Part shown: positions 8,343-16,160 of the stretch, one piece after another | How positions within the stretch are numbered: the first letter of the stretch is position 1 | How the letters are laid out: every line of letters starts with the position of its first letter | Source: CAIJXB01 sp964455905 | GTDB lineage: Bacteria > Chlamydiota > Chlamydiia > Chlamydiales > Rhabdochlamydiaceae | Reading direction: 5' to 3' | Length of the DNA stretch: 64,000 nt | Assembly: GCA_964455905.1 (NCBI GenBank) | Contig: CAYVYN010000006.1 | Coordinates: 62,001 to 126,000 of the forward strand | Program-made: the position numbers and the translations under genes | Notes under the pieces: model-generated | What the model saw: the letters and a program-made list of their open reading frames with translations, nothing else | What the model was told of the DNA's origin: nothing | The model's database searches: none

Positions 8343-8355
8343 AAAAGTGTTTTTT
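8335..8355 (+). terminator. Weak terminator-like hairpin
   Basis: ACTTT and AAAGT pair across a TGAA loop and are followed by G and six T residues. The hairpin overlaps the last codons of the PLD-like gene. The stem is short, so this is only a suggestion. Confidence 0.3.
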
Positions 8356-8370
8356 ATGTCTTAGTAAGAT

Positions 8371-9018
8371 TTAGGCAAAAAAAACTTCATAAGTTTTAAT
8401 TGTAAACTCTGAGTCTTTGATTGACTCTGAAACTTTTTTAAGTGTTTTTGAGTTGATGTTCTCTAGGTATGCCTGTTTTATTTCTTCTTTTGTTCTTTGA
8501 GATTCTTGCTCTTGTTTAATTTTTAAGTCGAGTAATTGGAGCTTTAATTTTGTTTTATTTTTATTTAAATGTTGAAGTATCTGAGATGCAACCTTATCTG
8601 TGTTTTTTTTTAGATCTGGTGTTTTTTTGTGAAGACGGTAAAGTCGGATTGCTAGGCTTGTTATTCCAAAAATAAGGCTCAAAATAATTGCAATTTTGAA
8701 AGAGTTTTTAGGTAGGTCTATTTTGTAAAATAGAAGAGTTTTGAGTGTAATTAGCATTGTTAGGGTAATAAAAGTAGTATTATGTATTAGTTTTTTTATT
8801 TGTTGTGCAATTTTTTTGTCTATTATATTTTCGTTTAATGCTTCTAAAGATTTTTTGTATTTAACTATTAAACTACTTAATTTTTCGTCTGAGCTCGATT
8901 TTATAATCAAATTTATTTCGTTTTCGTACTTTAATTTTAATGTTTGATTTGTTTTCTCTAGGAAGTATTCTGTGATCGGTTGAAACGATTTTTCTTTTTG
9001 TTTATTTTCGTTTTTCAT
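8371..9018 (-). CDS. Hypothetical two-TM coiled-coil protein, 215 aa
   Basis: The protein is Lys-rich and helical at both ends, with two closely spaced hydrophobic segments in the middle (about residues 80-98 and 106-127). The flanking regions (about 10-75 and 135-205) have heptad-like spacing. Two adjacent TM helices with cytosolic coiled coils is a layout seen in many chlamydial inclusion-membrane (Inc) proteins, though here the pair is central. No enzyme motif is visible. It converges on the PLD-like gene and diverges from the small lipoprotein. Function unknown; Inc-like is an inference from architecture only. Confidence 0.6.
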   Translation of the reverse strand: MKNENKQKEKSFQPITEYFLEKTNQTLKLKYENEINLIIKSSSDEKLSSLIVKYKKSLEALNENIIDKKIAQQIKKLIHNTTFITLTMLITLKTLLFYKIDLPKNSFKIAIILSLIFGITSLAIRLYRLHKKTPDLKKNTDKVASQILQHLNKNKTKLKLQLLDLKIKQEQESQRTKEEIKQAYLENINSKTLKKVSESIKDSEFTIKTYEVFFA

Positions 9019-9195
9019 TTTTTATTCCAATATATAGCTTTAATTATTGATTAATTTATTTTTGAATTATTGGCAAGTTTATTTATGTGCCTAGAATAAC
9101 AAGAGGTTATGTTTTTTATTGGAGGACTCTCTATGAAAAAAAGCCTTCTCAAATTTCCTGTTTCAGTGTATCCTTTCAGTAATTTTGGAGATTAT

Positions 9196-9351
9196 ATGTG
9201 TAAATTTTTTTATCTTTTGTTTCTTATAATTGCTGTATCTGGATGTTATCAGATTCATTCTGATGACGACCTTAGGGCTGTTCCCGTAACAAATAACCCG
9301 AATATTGTTCCTCAGTCTAATGGGATGGGGCGATTCATAGCTATGCCGTAA
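9196..9351 (+). CDS. Small lipoprotein, 51 aa
   Basis: Starting at 9196 the protein has a very short, perfect lipoprotein signal: MCKFFYLLFLIIAVSGC, with the lipobox VSGC and the acylated Cys at residue 17. About 35 mature residues rich in Asn and Pro (VTNNPNIVPQSN) follow. TTGGAG lies seven bases upstream of this ATG. An in-frame ATG at 9133 has an even stronger site (TGGAGG) but would put 21 non-hydrophobic residues ahead of the signal, giving 72 residues. The 9133 start could be used for a longer form. The gene ends 48 bases before pdhA on the same strand. Function unknown. Confidence 0.6.
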   Translation: MCKFFYLLFLIIAVSGCYQIHSDDDLRAVPVTNNPNIVPQSNGMGRFIAMP

Positions 9352-9399
9352 CTGTGCTTGTTGAATAAGTGTAAATAGTTTATTATAAAGTAAAACGAG

Positions 9400-10455
9400 A
9401 TGGGTGTAATGGAAAAACAAAATCAAGTACAGTATGAGTTTTTTCCTTTTGATTTGAAAAAAACAATCCAGTCAATAGGAAGGGAAAAGCTAATAGAATC
9501 CTTAAAGCATATGTCTTTGATTCGTCATTTTGAAATTAGAGCAGAATCTGCTTACCAACAAGGTAAAGTAGGAGGCTTTTTTCACGCTTATATAGGACAA
9601 GAGGCTATTCAAACTGCAGCCCTTGCTGCCATGGGACCTGATCAGTGGTGGGCTACTTCTTATCGTTGCCATGCTCTAGCTTTGCTTTTAGGGGTTCCTC
9701 CCAACGATCTTATGGCAGAACTTTATGGGAAAATTACAGGGAATGCCTTGGGAAGAGGCGGGTCTATGCATTTTTTCTCAGAACGTCTTTTAGGTGGGTT
9801 TGGAATCGTAGGTGGACAAGTTCCTATTTCTACAGGAGCGGCTTTTACTATAAAATATCAAAAAGAAGTGAAAAATTTACCTGAAGGTAAAAAAAGTGAT
9901 GTCTCTGTTTGTTTTATGGGAGATGGTGCTGTTGTTCAGGGAGCTTTTCATGAGTCTTTGAATTTAGCGGCTCTTTGGGACCTTCCTTGTATTTATGTCA
10001 TAGAAAATAATAAGTGGGGAATGGGGACTAGTGTTGAACGAGCAGTTAGCGTATCCCCCATAGCTGAAAAAAAAGCTCCTGGTTATGGAATGAAAGGTTA
10101 TACTTTTGATGGTATGAATTTCTTTGAGTGTTTTGCTGGGTTTCAGCATGTTTTTGAAGAAGTGAAAAGGGACTCTAAGCCTGTTTTGGTAGAAGTGATT
10201 ACAGAAAGATTTAGAGGTCATTCTATTTCTGACCCTGCTCTTTATAGAACTAAGGAACAGTTAACTACTTGTATGCTTAAAGATCCAATACAGCTTTTTC
10301 TTAAAGTTCTTATTGAAGAAGGGATTGTAACACAAGAGCTGTTCGAGAAGATTGATGCCGAACAAAAAGAGATTGCTATAGCTTCTATGAAGTTCGCAGA
10401 GGAAAGCCCTTGGCCAAATCCTATTCATTTAGAAGAAGATGTTTTTGCTCCATAA
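9400..10455 (+). CDS. pdhA: Pyruvate dehydrogenase E1 component, alpha subunit
   Basis: This is the alpha chain of the thiamine-diphosphate-dependent E1, which decarboxylates pyruvate and passes the hydroxyethyl group to the lipoyl arm of E2. The ThDP-binding motif is clear: GDGAVVQGAF with G174-D175-G176, ending at IENNKWGM. Also conserved are YQQGKVGGFFHAYIGQEA near residue 50 and the phosphorylation-loop-like region RFRGHSISDP. The 351-residue length fits the alpha2beta2 type of E1 found in chlamydiae and mitochondria rather than the fused E1. It is the first gene of pdhABC, 24 bases before pdhB. A TTGAAT-16-TTATAA arrangement at 9361-9388 could be its promoter, but it is very close to the start. 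Confidence 0.95.
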   Translation: MGVMEKQNQVQYEFFPFDLKKTIQSIGREKLIESLKHMSLIRHFEIRAESAYQQGKVGGFFHAYIGQEAIQTAALAAMGPDQWWATSYRCHALALLLGVPPNDLMAELYGKITGNALGRGGSMHFFSERLLGGFGIVGGQVPISTGAAFTIKYQKEVKNLPEGKKSDVSVCFMGDGAVVQGAFHESLNLAALWDLPCIYVIENNKWGMGTSVERAVSVSPIAEKKAPGYGMKGYTFDGMNFFECFAGFQHVFEEVKRDSKPVLVEVITERFRGHSISDPALYRTKEQLTTCMLKDPIQLFLKVLIEEGIVTQELFEKIDAEQKEIAIASMKFAEESPWPNPIHLEEDVFAP

Positions 10456-10479
10456 AATGGTAAAAGAGGAATAGAAAGA

Positions 10480-11454
10480 ATGCAGGTAGTGGAATTAAGA
10501 GAGGCAATAAGACAGGCTCTTAACGAGGAAATGGAGAGAGATTCTTCGGTTTTTATTTTAGGGGAAGAGGTTGCTGAGTACAATGGTGCTTATAAAGTAA
10601 CTAAAGGCATGTTGGATAGATGGGGAGCTCAAAGAGTTTTAGATACACCTATTTCGGAACTTGGATTTGCTGGGCTCGCAGTTGGTGCTGCTATGACAGG
10701 TCTAAGACCTGTTGTTGAATTTATGAGTTTTAATTTTTCTTTTGTAGCGATCGATCAAATTTTATCTAACGCAATTAAGATGTATTATATGTCTGGTAAT
10801 AGATTTTCTGTTCCTATTGTTTTTAGAGGTCCGAATGGTTCCGCTGCTCAAGTTTCTTCCCAGCACTCCCATTGTGTAGAAGCTTTATATGCAAATTTTC
10901 CAGGCCTTATTATACTAGCCCCAAGCAATGCTTATGATGCTAAGGGACTTTTAAAGTCAGCGATCCGTAATAATAATCCGGTTTTATTTTTAGAAAGTGA
11001 AATGCTCTATGCTGATAAAATGGAAATTCCTGAAGAGGAATATCTAGTTCCTATAGGTAAGGCTAAAGTTGTTAGATCAGGGACTCATGTAACTCTTGTT
11101 TCACATAGTCGTATGATGCCTTTATGTTATAAGGCTGTAGAAGATATGGCTAAAAAAGGAGTTTATGTTGAGCTTATTGATTTAAGAACTATCAAACCTT
11201 TAGATATTCAGACCATAGCTGATTCTGTCAGAAAAACGCATCGTTGCGTTTTAGTGGAAGAAGGGCATGTGTTTGCGGGAATTTCTGCTGAAGTCGGCTT
11301 CCAAATCATGGAGCATTGTTTTGATGATTTAGACGCTCCTTTGGTTCGAGTTGCGCAAAAAGAGACTCCAATGCCTTATTCTAAAGTGTTAGAGAAGGAA
11401 ACTCTACCTACAAAAGAACGGATTATACAAGCAATCGAACAAGTCTTATTATAA
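10480..11454 (+). CDS. pdhB: Pyruvate dehydrogenase E1 component, beta subunit
   Basis: The beta chain of E1 completes the active site formed with PdhA. Family hallmarks visible include the N-terminal ALNEEMERDSSVFILGEEVA, then YKVTKGMLDRWG, then DTPISELGFAGLAVGAAMTGLRP and the PNGSAAQVSSQHSHCVEA segment. The C-terminal transketolase domain has VELIDLRTIKPLD and LVEEGHVFAGISAEV. At 324 residues it has the normal length with no break. It lies between pdhA (24-base gap) and pdhC (20-base gap) and is surely cotranscribed with them. Confidence 0.95.
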   Translation: MQVVELREAIRQALNEEMERDSSVFILGEEVAEYNGAYKVTKGMLDRWGAQRVLDTPISELGFAGLAVGAAMTGLRPVVEFMSFNFSFVAIDQILSNAIKMYYMSGNRFSVPIVFRGPNGSAAQVSSQHSHCVEALYANFPGLIILAPSNAYDAKGLLKSAIRNNNPVLFLESEMLYADKMEIPEEEYLVPIGKAKVVRSGTHVTLVSHSRMMPLCYKAVEDMAKKGVYVELIDLRTIKPLDIQTIADSVRKTHRCVLVEEGHVFAGISAEVGFQIMEHCFDDLDAPLVRVAQKETPMPYSKVLEKETLPTKERIIQAIEQVLL

Positions 11455-11474
11455 ACATTTTAGGAGTACGAACC

Positions 11475-12770
11475 ATGCCTTTTACCCTGACTATGCCCAA
11501 ACTTTCTCCTACGATGGAGGCAGGACTTATTACAAAGTGGCACAAAAATGTAGGAGACCAAGTTTTAGCCGGTGATGTTTTGTTTGCAGTTTCAACCGAC
11601 AAGGCTACAGTAGAATATAATGCTTTAGACGCAGGATTTCTTCGCTCTATTTTAATTAATGGAGGAGAAGAGGCTTTGGTTGGACAAGCTGTTGCTATTT
11701 TTACACTCACAAAAGATGAAGATTTTTCTTCCTATAAGCCAGAAGGCATCCTTCCTTCCGAAGAAAAAGAAGAAGTTATTGTGGTTTCGACCAAAGAAGA
11801 AAAAGTTGTTATAGAAAAGCCTGTAAAAGAAGTTCCATTAGCTAAGCAGGCTGCATTTACTCCAGAGCCTCCTTTGGAAACTTATAATTTTCCGTTTCGT
11901 GAGGGATCCTCTTCTTCAAGAATTAAAGCAACTCCCTATGCTAAAAAAATCGCAGAGAAGGAAGGTATAGATCTTTCTACGGTCAAAGGATCTGGGCCAA
12001 GTGGTAGAATCGTTAGCGGAGATCTTGTATTAGGGCAAAAATCAGGTTGCGCGTTTGGGTCTAGAGGAGAGCCTTCAATAGCTCCAGGATCTTACGAGGA
12101 AGAGTCTTTGTCGCCGATGAGAAAAGTTATAGGTACTAGACTTCAACAGTCGAAGTCATTTATCCCTCATTTTTATATCACTCAAGAAGTTGATGCTGAG
12201 CCAATGATGCTCTTGCGAGAGCAGCTAAAAAATGGAGAAGTCAAGGTTACTTTTAATGATATTATTATTAGAGCAGTAGCTTTAACTCTAAAGCAGCACC
12301 CTTCTTTAAATAGTGGATTTAACAGTGTTTCGCAATCAATTATTCGTTTTAAAACTATAGACATTTCCATCGCAGTTAGTGTGGAAGAAGGACTAATTAC
12401 TCCGATTATTCGATTTGCTGATTATAAAAATTTGAGCCAGATTGCCGTAGAAGTAAAGTCCCTAGCGAAAAAAGCACAAGAGGGTAAACTTACACTTGAA
12501 GAATACAAGGGTGGTTCTTTTACTATTTCCAATTTGGGAATGTATGGTATTTCAGCCTTTCAGGGGATCATAAATCCTCCTCAAGCAGGTATCTTATCTG
12601 TCGGCGGAATACAAGAAAAACCTGTGGTTCGTAAGGGAGCAGTTGTTCCTGGACACGTAATTACATTATCTCTTTCCGCTGATCATCGTGTCGTTGATGG
12701 GGCTGATGGAGCTAAATTCATGAAGACTTTACAAAAGTTGCTTGAAAATCCATCGCTGCTCTTGCTTTAA
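11475..12770 (+). CDS. pdhC: Dihydrolipoamide acetyltransferase (E2) of pyruvate dehydrogenase
   Basis: E2 transfers the acetyl group from its lipoyl arm to CoA and forms the core of the complex. There is one lipoyl domain (residues 1-78) with the lipoylated lysine in STDKAT, K43. A Glu/Lys/Pro-rich linker follows, then a peripheral subunit-binding domain at about 152-190 (ATPYAKKIAEKEGIDL, then GSGPSGRI). The catalytic domain runs from about residue 210 and contains the SADHRVVDGADG active-site motif with its His and Asp. Length 431 residues, no disruption. The E3 gene (lpd) is not in this window. A terminator follows closely. Confidence 0.95.
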   Translation: MPFTLTMPKLSPTMEAGLITKWHKNVGDQVLAGDVLFAVSTDKATVEYNALDAGFLRSILINGGEEALVGQAVAIFTLTKDEDFSSYKPEGILPSEEKEEVIVVSTKEEKVVIEKPVKEVPLAKQAAFTPEPPLETYNFPFREGSSSSRIKATPYAKKIAEKEGIDLSTVKGSGPSGRIVSGDLVLGQKSGCAFGSRGEPSIAPGSYEEESLSPMRKVIGTRLQQSKSFIPHFYITQEVDAEPMMLLREQLKNGEVKVTFNDIIIRAVALTLKQHPSLNSGFNSVSQSIIRFKTIDISIAVSVEEGLITPIIRFADYKNLSQIAVEVKSLAKKAQEGKLTLEEYKGGSFTISNLGMYGISAFQGIINPPQAGILSVGGIQEKPVVRKGAVVPGHVITLSLSADHRVVDGADGAKFMKTLQKLLENPSLLLL

Positions 12771-12779
12771 ATTTCTTTG

Positions 12780-12806
12780 AAATGGGGTTTTTTTTACCCC
12801 ATTTTG
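12780..12806 (+). terminator. Rho-independent terminator of pdhABC
   Basis: AAATGGGGT and ACCCCATTT form a nine-base-pair stem around a T-only loop, starting ten bases after the pdhC stop, with T residues in the 3' arm and just after it. It cleanly ends the operon. Confidence 0.7.
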
Positions 12807-13425
12807 TAAAAATGGAAAATTGTTTGCGTTTTTTCAATACGTATTATTCTAATATACATCCCTTAATTAAAATAAAAAATTTAACCATGTCTGGGTATTT
12901 GAGATATTTATGAATATAACCCAAAAATACGATGTCGTTTCTTTTCTACCTGAACTTAATTATTGACTCTGTCTAGATAGGATTGACTTTCGATCTTGTG
13001 TCAAATAAGATAACCAGACAGGTCAGTCAATTAAGATAATAGATTGATAATAAGGGTGTTGGCTTATTTTCTATATAAATTTAGAGAAGAAATCTTTCGG
13101 CTTTGTTTTGGCTAAAATAAGTTTTCAAACCATTAGACAAGCCTAAAGGTTCTATTGAAGTCTTTTGTGTTTAATAGCTTATTATTTTTTTTACTCGTTT
13201 TTTGTTACCTGTAAGTGCTTTAGGACTTAAACTGTTGATTAGTGCCTTGTCTTTTGGGGGATATCCATTCGCTATACGAGTTTTTTTCTTTTTATTTAAA
13301 ATTTCTTGAATAATTTCTTTTCTTATTTTATTAATTTTTGTTAATTGTCTTTTTTTTGTGTTTTTTGATTTTTATTATTTATTTTGTTATAATTAATGAT
13401 CTTATTTTAATTTGGTGTTTTATTT
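12807..13425. other. A/T-rich gene-free spacer
   Basis: About 620 bases upstream of the giant DUF4116-repeat gene. There are only very short frames, such as an 18-codon one at 12910. I see no RNA gene, IS end or clear promoter. The last 100 bases are almost pure A/T and probably hold the promoter of the next gene. Confidence 0.4.
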
Positions 13426-16074
13426 ATGATTTCTTCTTCTGTTGAAGGTGTTTTTAGTGGGGCTCTAGATTGTTTAAAAAAAATTAAGAAAGGGCCTCCC
13501 GAATTTATTCAATTTGCTATAGACAAAATAAAAGAAATTGATCTGACAGAATCTGAGGGAACAACTCATTTATCAAAAAAATCTCGAACCGAAGTTTCGG
13601 CAGAAGCCAGATTAATTAACGATCTTATATTAGCCAAAGAGGGCTTATTTCCTCTTGCTCGATTATCTGGCTTTGAGAGTGCAAATAGCTATTTACTCAA
13701 AGAGCTAGAACAGTCTCTTTGGGATTCTGTTCAAATGGTTCCGATAGAGAAAACAAGTTGGATTCCTTTTGCTCTAGGAGTTCCGACTCCGGTAAAAAAA
13801 ATGGAAATATTGGATAAAGCTAATTCTTTTTTGTTTAGCTTTTTAGATCTCCGTTTAGAAGGGGGAGAGTCTGTAGAAAAAGCGCGGGAATTAGGATGGT
13901 TGGAGTCTCCTTGTATAACAGATAGTCAAAAAATAAGAATATCTAAAGAGGAAGCCCAAAAATTCTGGCCCATGAGATTTGTTCTTTGGAAATCCAACTA
14001 TCAAAGACTAAAAAAAGAAATAGAAGAAAATGCGATGAGAGAACTTTTTTCTCCAAACCCAGAAGAAAGAGCTGAGCAGTATCGTACTTTTTGTCATCAA
14101 TTTTATAACGCTCTTTTAGTTTTGTCTGCTAAAAAAGAAGATTATGATTTTTATGATGTAAGCTTGCCGTATATATTGTCTCAGTGTAAAACAGGCTGGG
14201 AATCAACAGCTGCTGAATTAACTGGCTTGACGGCTGAGGCTCCTGCGCTTAAAGGGGGATCACTTTTTTCTTTGATTCATAATATTAGTCAGGGACTTCG
14301 TAAAGATGTTGTTTTTAATAGAATTTTACCAGTTAGTATAGAAAGGTTAAATCCGGAACTATCAGGCGATGTGTTGGGACAACTTGTCTCTAATGTCCAT
14401 TATCACAAAGCTGTAAAACAGTGGAGTAATCAGCGGTATGATTTAGGTTTTTCTATGGAAGAACTCATTAATCAAGAGCCAATTCTTGAAATTCTTTCAC
14501 CTCACTTAGAAGTTGTGTCTCAGCAGCTTATGGATGAGTTTTATTCTCCAATTACGTTAATTACAGAAATACAAAAGTTCTATCTACGATTATCTGAGTC
14601 AGACCAGCTTTGTATCATAGATTTATTATCTGATTCATATCGCACTTTGTTAGAAAATGGCTTTGATTTATATATAGACAAAAAGGATTCTTTGCGCGAG
14701 TTGTATAGCCTTTTGGGCCAAATTCAAAATATAGAGGATTTTGATGAGTATGCAGGTCGGTTGAGTGAGATACACTCAAAATTTTTAAAAAATGGGTTTC
14801 TTCCTTTATTTTCAGCCAAAAAACCTAAAGAGTTTTATTTTGCAGGTTTGCAAGAATCTATTCTTGTTAGAGCTGTTGTGTTTAAAAAAGATTTAAAAAA
14901 AGAGCTCGAAAAGTTTTCTAGAATACCTGTTCATGAAGGGGGTATAGATTTAGAAGAACAGAAAAGACTGTATAATTTAATTATTCAATATGAATGTTCC
15001 GAAAGTCCCGAATCTAAAGCCTCGTGGCTCGTTGAAAAGAAAAAAAGGATAGCAGATCTTATCTCTAACCTAGATCATCAAATTATTTTAGAAAATGTTA
15101 CTCTTTTAAAGGAGATGTCTAAAAACTCAGCAGAAGGCTTATCTTCTTTTGGTGCTGCCTTAATTGGGTCTTTTCTCAAGGTTTTATCACCGGTAATATC
15201 TAATAGGCAAGATTTGCCGCACAAGATCCTAAAAGCTTTTTTTGAGGATTGTTTTCCTTTTGAAAAGATAGAGGTTCTTGTTGAGAAAATCTTAAATAAC
15301 CCTACTATTTATCTTACGCTACCTGCCCCCATAAAGAATTTAGTTCAATTTCGCAATTTAGTATTAGATTATCCTCAAATTAAATATGGATATTTTTTTC
15401 GAGAGTATCAACAAATGATATCGGAAATCAAATCAAATCCACAAATCTTAAATGATCTTGGTGTTGAGTGGCAAAGTGATAGGAATCTTATTTTGAAGAT
15501 TGTAAAGAAGAAAGGTCGAGTGTTGGAGTTTGCGAGTGCAGATTTAAAGAATGATCGAGAGGTTGTTTTAGCTGCTGTTTCGCAGTTCGGCGGTGCCCTA
15601 GAGTTTGCAAGTGATCTACTAAAAAATGATAAGGAGATTGTTTTAGTTGCTATTCGTAGAACAGGAAATCCTTTAAGATGGGCAAGTCGCGCAATGAGAA
15701 ATGATAAGGAACTAGCCTTGAAAGCTCTTAGTAAAAGCGGTTTTATTTTCAATTTTCTAAGCGAGTGTCTTAGAAATGATAGAGAAGTTGTTATGGCTGC
15801 GATTCCCCGTAGAGGATTTTCTTTGTGGTCGATACCTGAGTCTTTGAGAAATGATAGGGAAGTCGTTTTAGCGGCCGTGCGTAAAAGTGGAACTTTTTTA
15901 AGATATGTTAGTCTAGATCTTAGAAACGATAAAGAAGTTGTGTTGGTTGCTGTTAGACAGAATGTAATTGTTTGGACTCTTCTTAGTGACATTCTTAAAT
16001 TGGACGTTGATGTTTTAGAAGCAACTGGAGTGAGTGTCGTCTTATTAGAAAATTTAGTGAGTGTGAATGTGTAA
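13426..16074 (+). CDS. Large hypothetical protein with C-terminal DUF4116-like 25-residue repeats
   Basis: An 882-residue protein with no signal peptide or TM segment. Residues 1 to about 680 are helical, charged and unrecognised. From residue 682 (base 15469) seven copies of a 25-residue unit run in strict register to about residue 856 (base 15993). The consensus is L-(R/K)-N-D-(R/K)-E-V-V-L-A-A-V followed by a variable helix. This pattern matches what I know as DUF4116, frequent in proteins of amoeba-associated bacteria and giant viruses. It ends with a short unrelated tail. There is no clear ribosome-binding site; the region before the ATG is all A/T. It stands beside another giant repeat protein. 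A secreted effector role is plausible but inferred. Confidence 0.75.
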   Translation: MISSSVEGVFSGALDCLKKIKKGPPEFIQFAIDKIKEIDLTESEGTTHLSKKSRTEVSAEARLINDLILAKEGLFPLARLSGFESANSYLLKELEQSLWDSVQMVPIEKTSWIPFALGVPTPVKKMEILDKANSFLFSFLDLRLEGGESVEKARELGWLESPCITDSQKIRISKEEAQKFWPMRFVLWKSNYQRLKKEIEENAMRELFSPNPEERAEQYRTFCHQFYNALLVLSAKKEDYDFYDVSLPYILSQCKTGWESTAAELTGLTAEAPALKGGSLFSLIHNISQGLRKDVVFNRILPVSIERLNPELSGDVLGQLVSNVHYHKAVKQWSNQRYDLGFSMEELINQEPILEILSPHLEVVSQQLMDEFYSPITLITEIQKFYLRLSESDQLCIIDLLSDSYRTLLENGFDLYIDKKDSLRELYSLLGQIQNIEDFDEYAGRLSEIHSKFLKNGFLPLFSAKKPKEFYFAGLQESILVRAVVFKKDLKKELEKFSRIPVHEGGIDLEEQKRLYNLIIQYECSESPESKASWLVEKKKRIADLISNLDHQIILENVTLLKEMSKNSAEGLSSFGAALIGSFLKVLSPVISNRQDLPHKILKAFFEDCFPFEKIEVLVEKILNNPTIYLTLPAPIKNLVQFRNLVLDYPQIKYGYFFREYQQMISEIKSNPQILNDLGVEWQSDRNLILKIVKKKGRVLEFASADLKNDREVVLAAVSQFGGALEFASDLLKNDKEIVLVAIRRTGNPLRWASRAMRNDKELALKALSKSGFIFNFLSECLRNDREVVMAAIPRRGFSLWSIPESLRNDREVVLAAVRKSGTFLRYVSLDLRNDKEVVLVAVRQNVIVWTLLSDILKLDVDVLEATGVSVVLLENLVSVNV
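15469..15993 (+). repeat. Seven tandem 75-bp coding repeats (25-residue unit)
   Basis: Seven consecutive 75-base units encode the LRNDREVVLAAV-type repeat. Protein-level conservation is high at the N-D-(R/K)-E core. DNA identity is lower, as expected for an old expansion under selection rather than a recent slippage array. Confidence 0.75.
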
Positions 16075-16160
16075 ATCTTTGATTTCTTGATAAATATTTT
16101 TTTTTTTTATATTTAAAGGAGTAAGAGTTTACTTTTTTATTTACTTAGTCGGAGTGTTAA

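Noticed and set aside
15408..15992. 194-codon minus-strand frame with apparent repeats
   Set aside because: It is the antisense image of the seven 75-bp repeats; its periodicity comes from the real gene on the plus strand.
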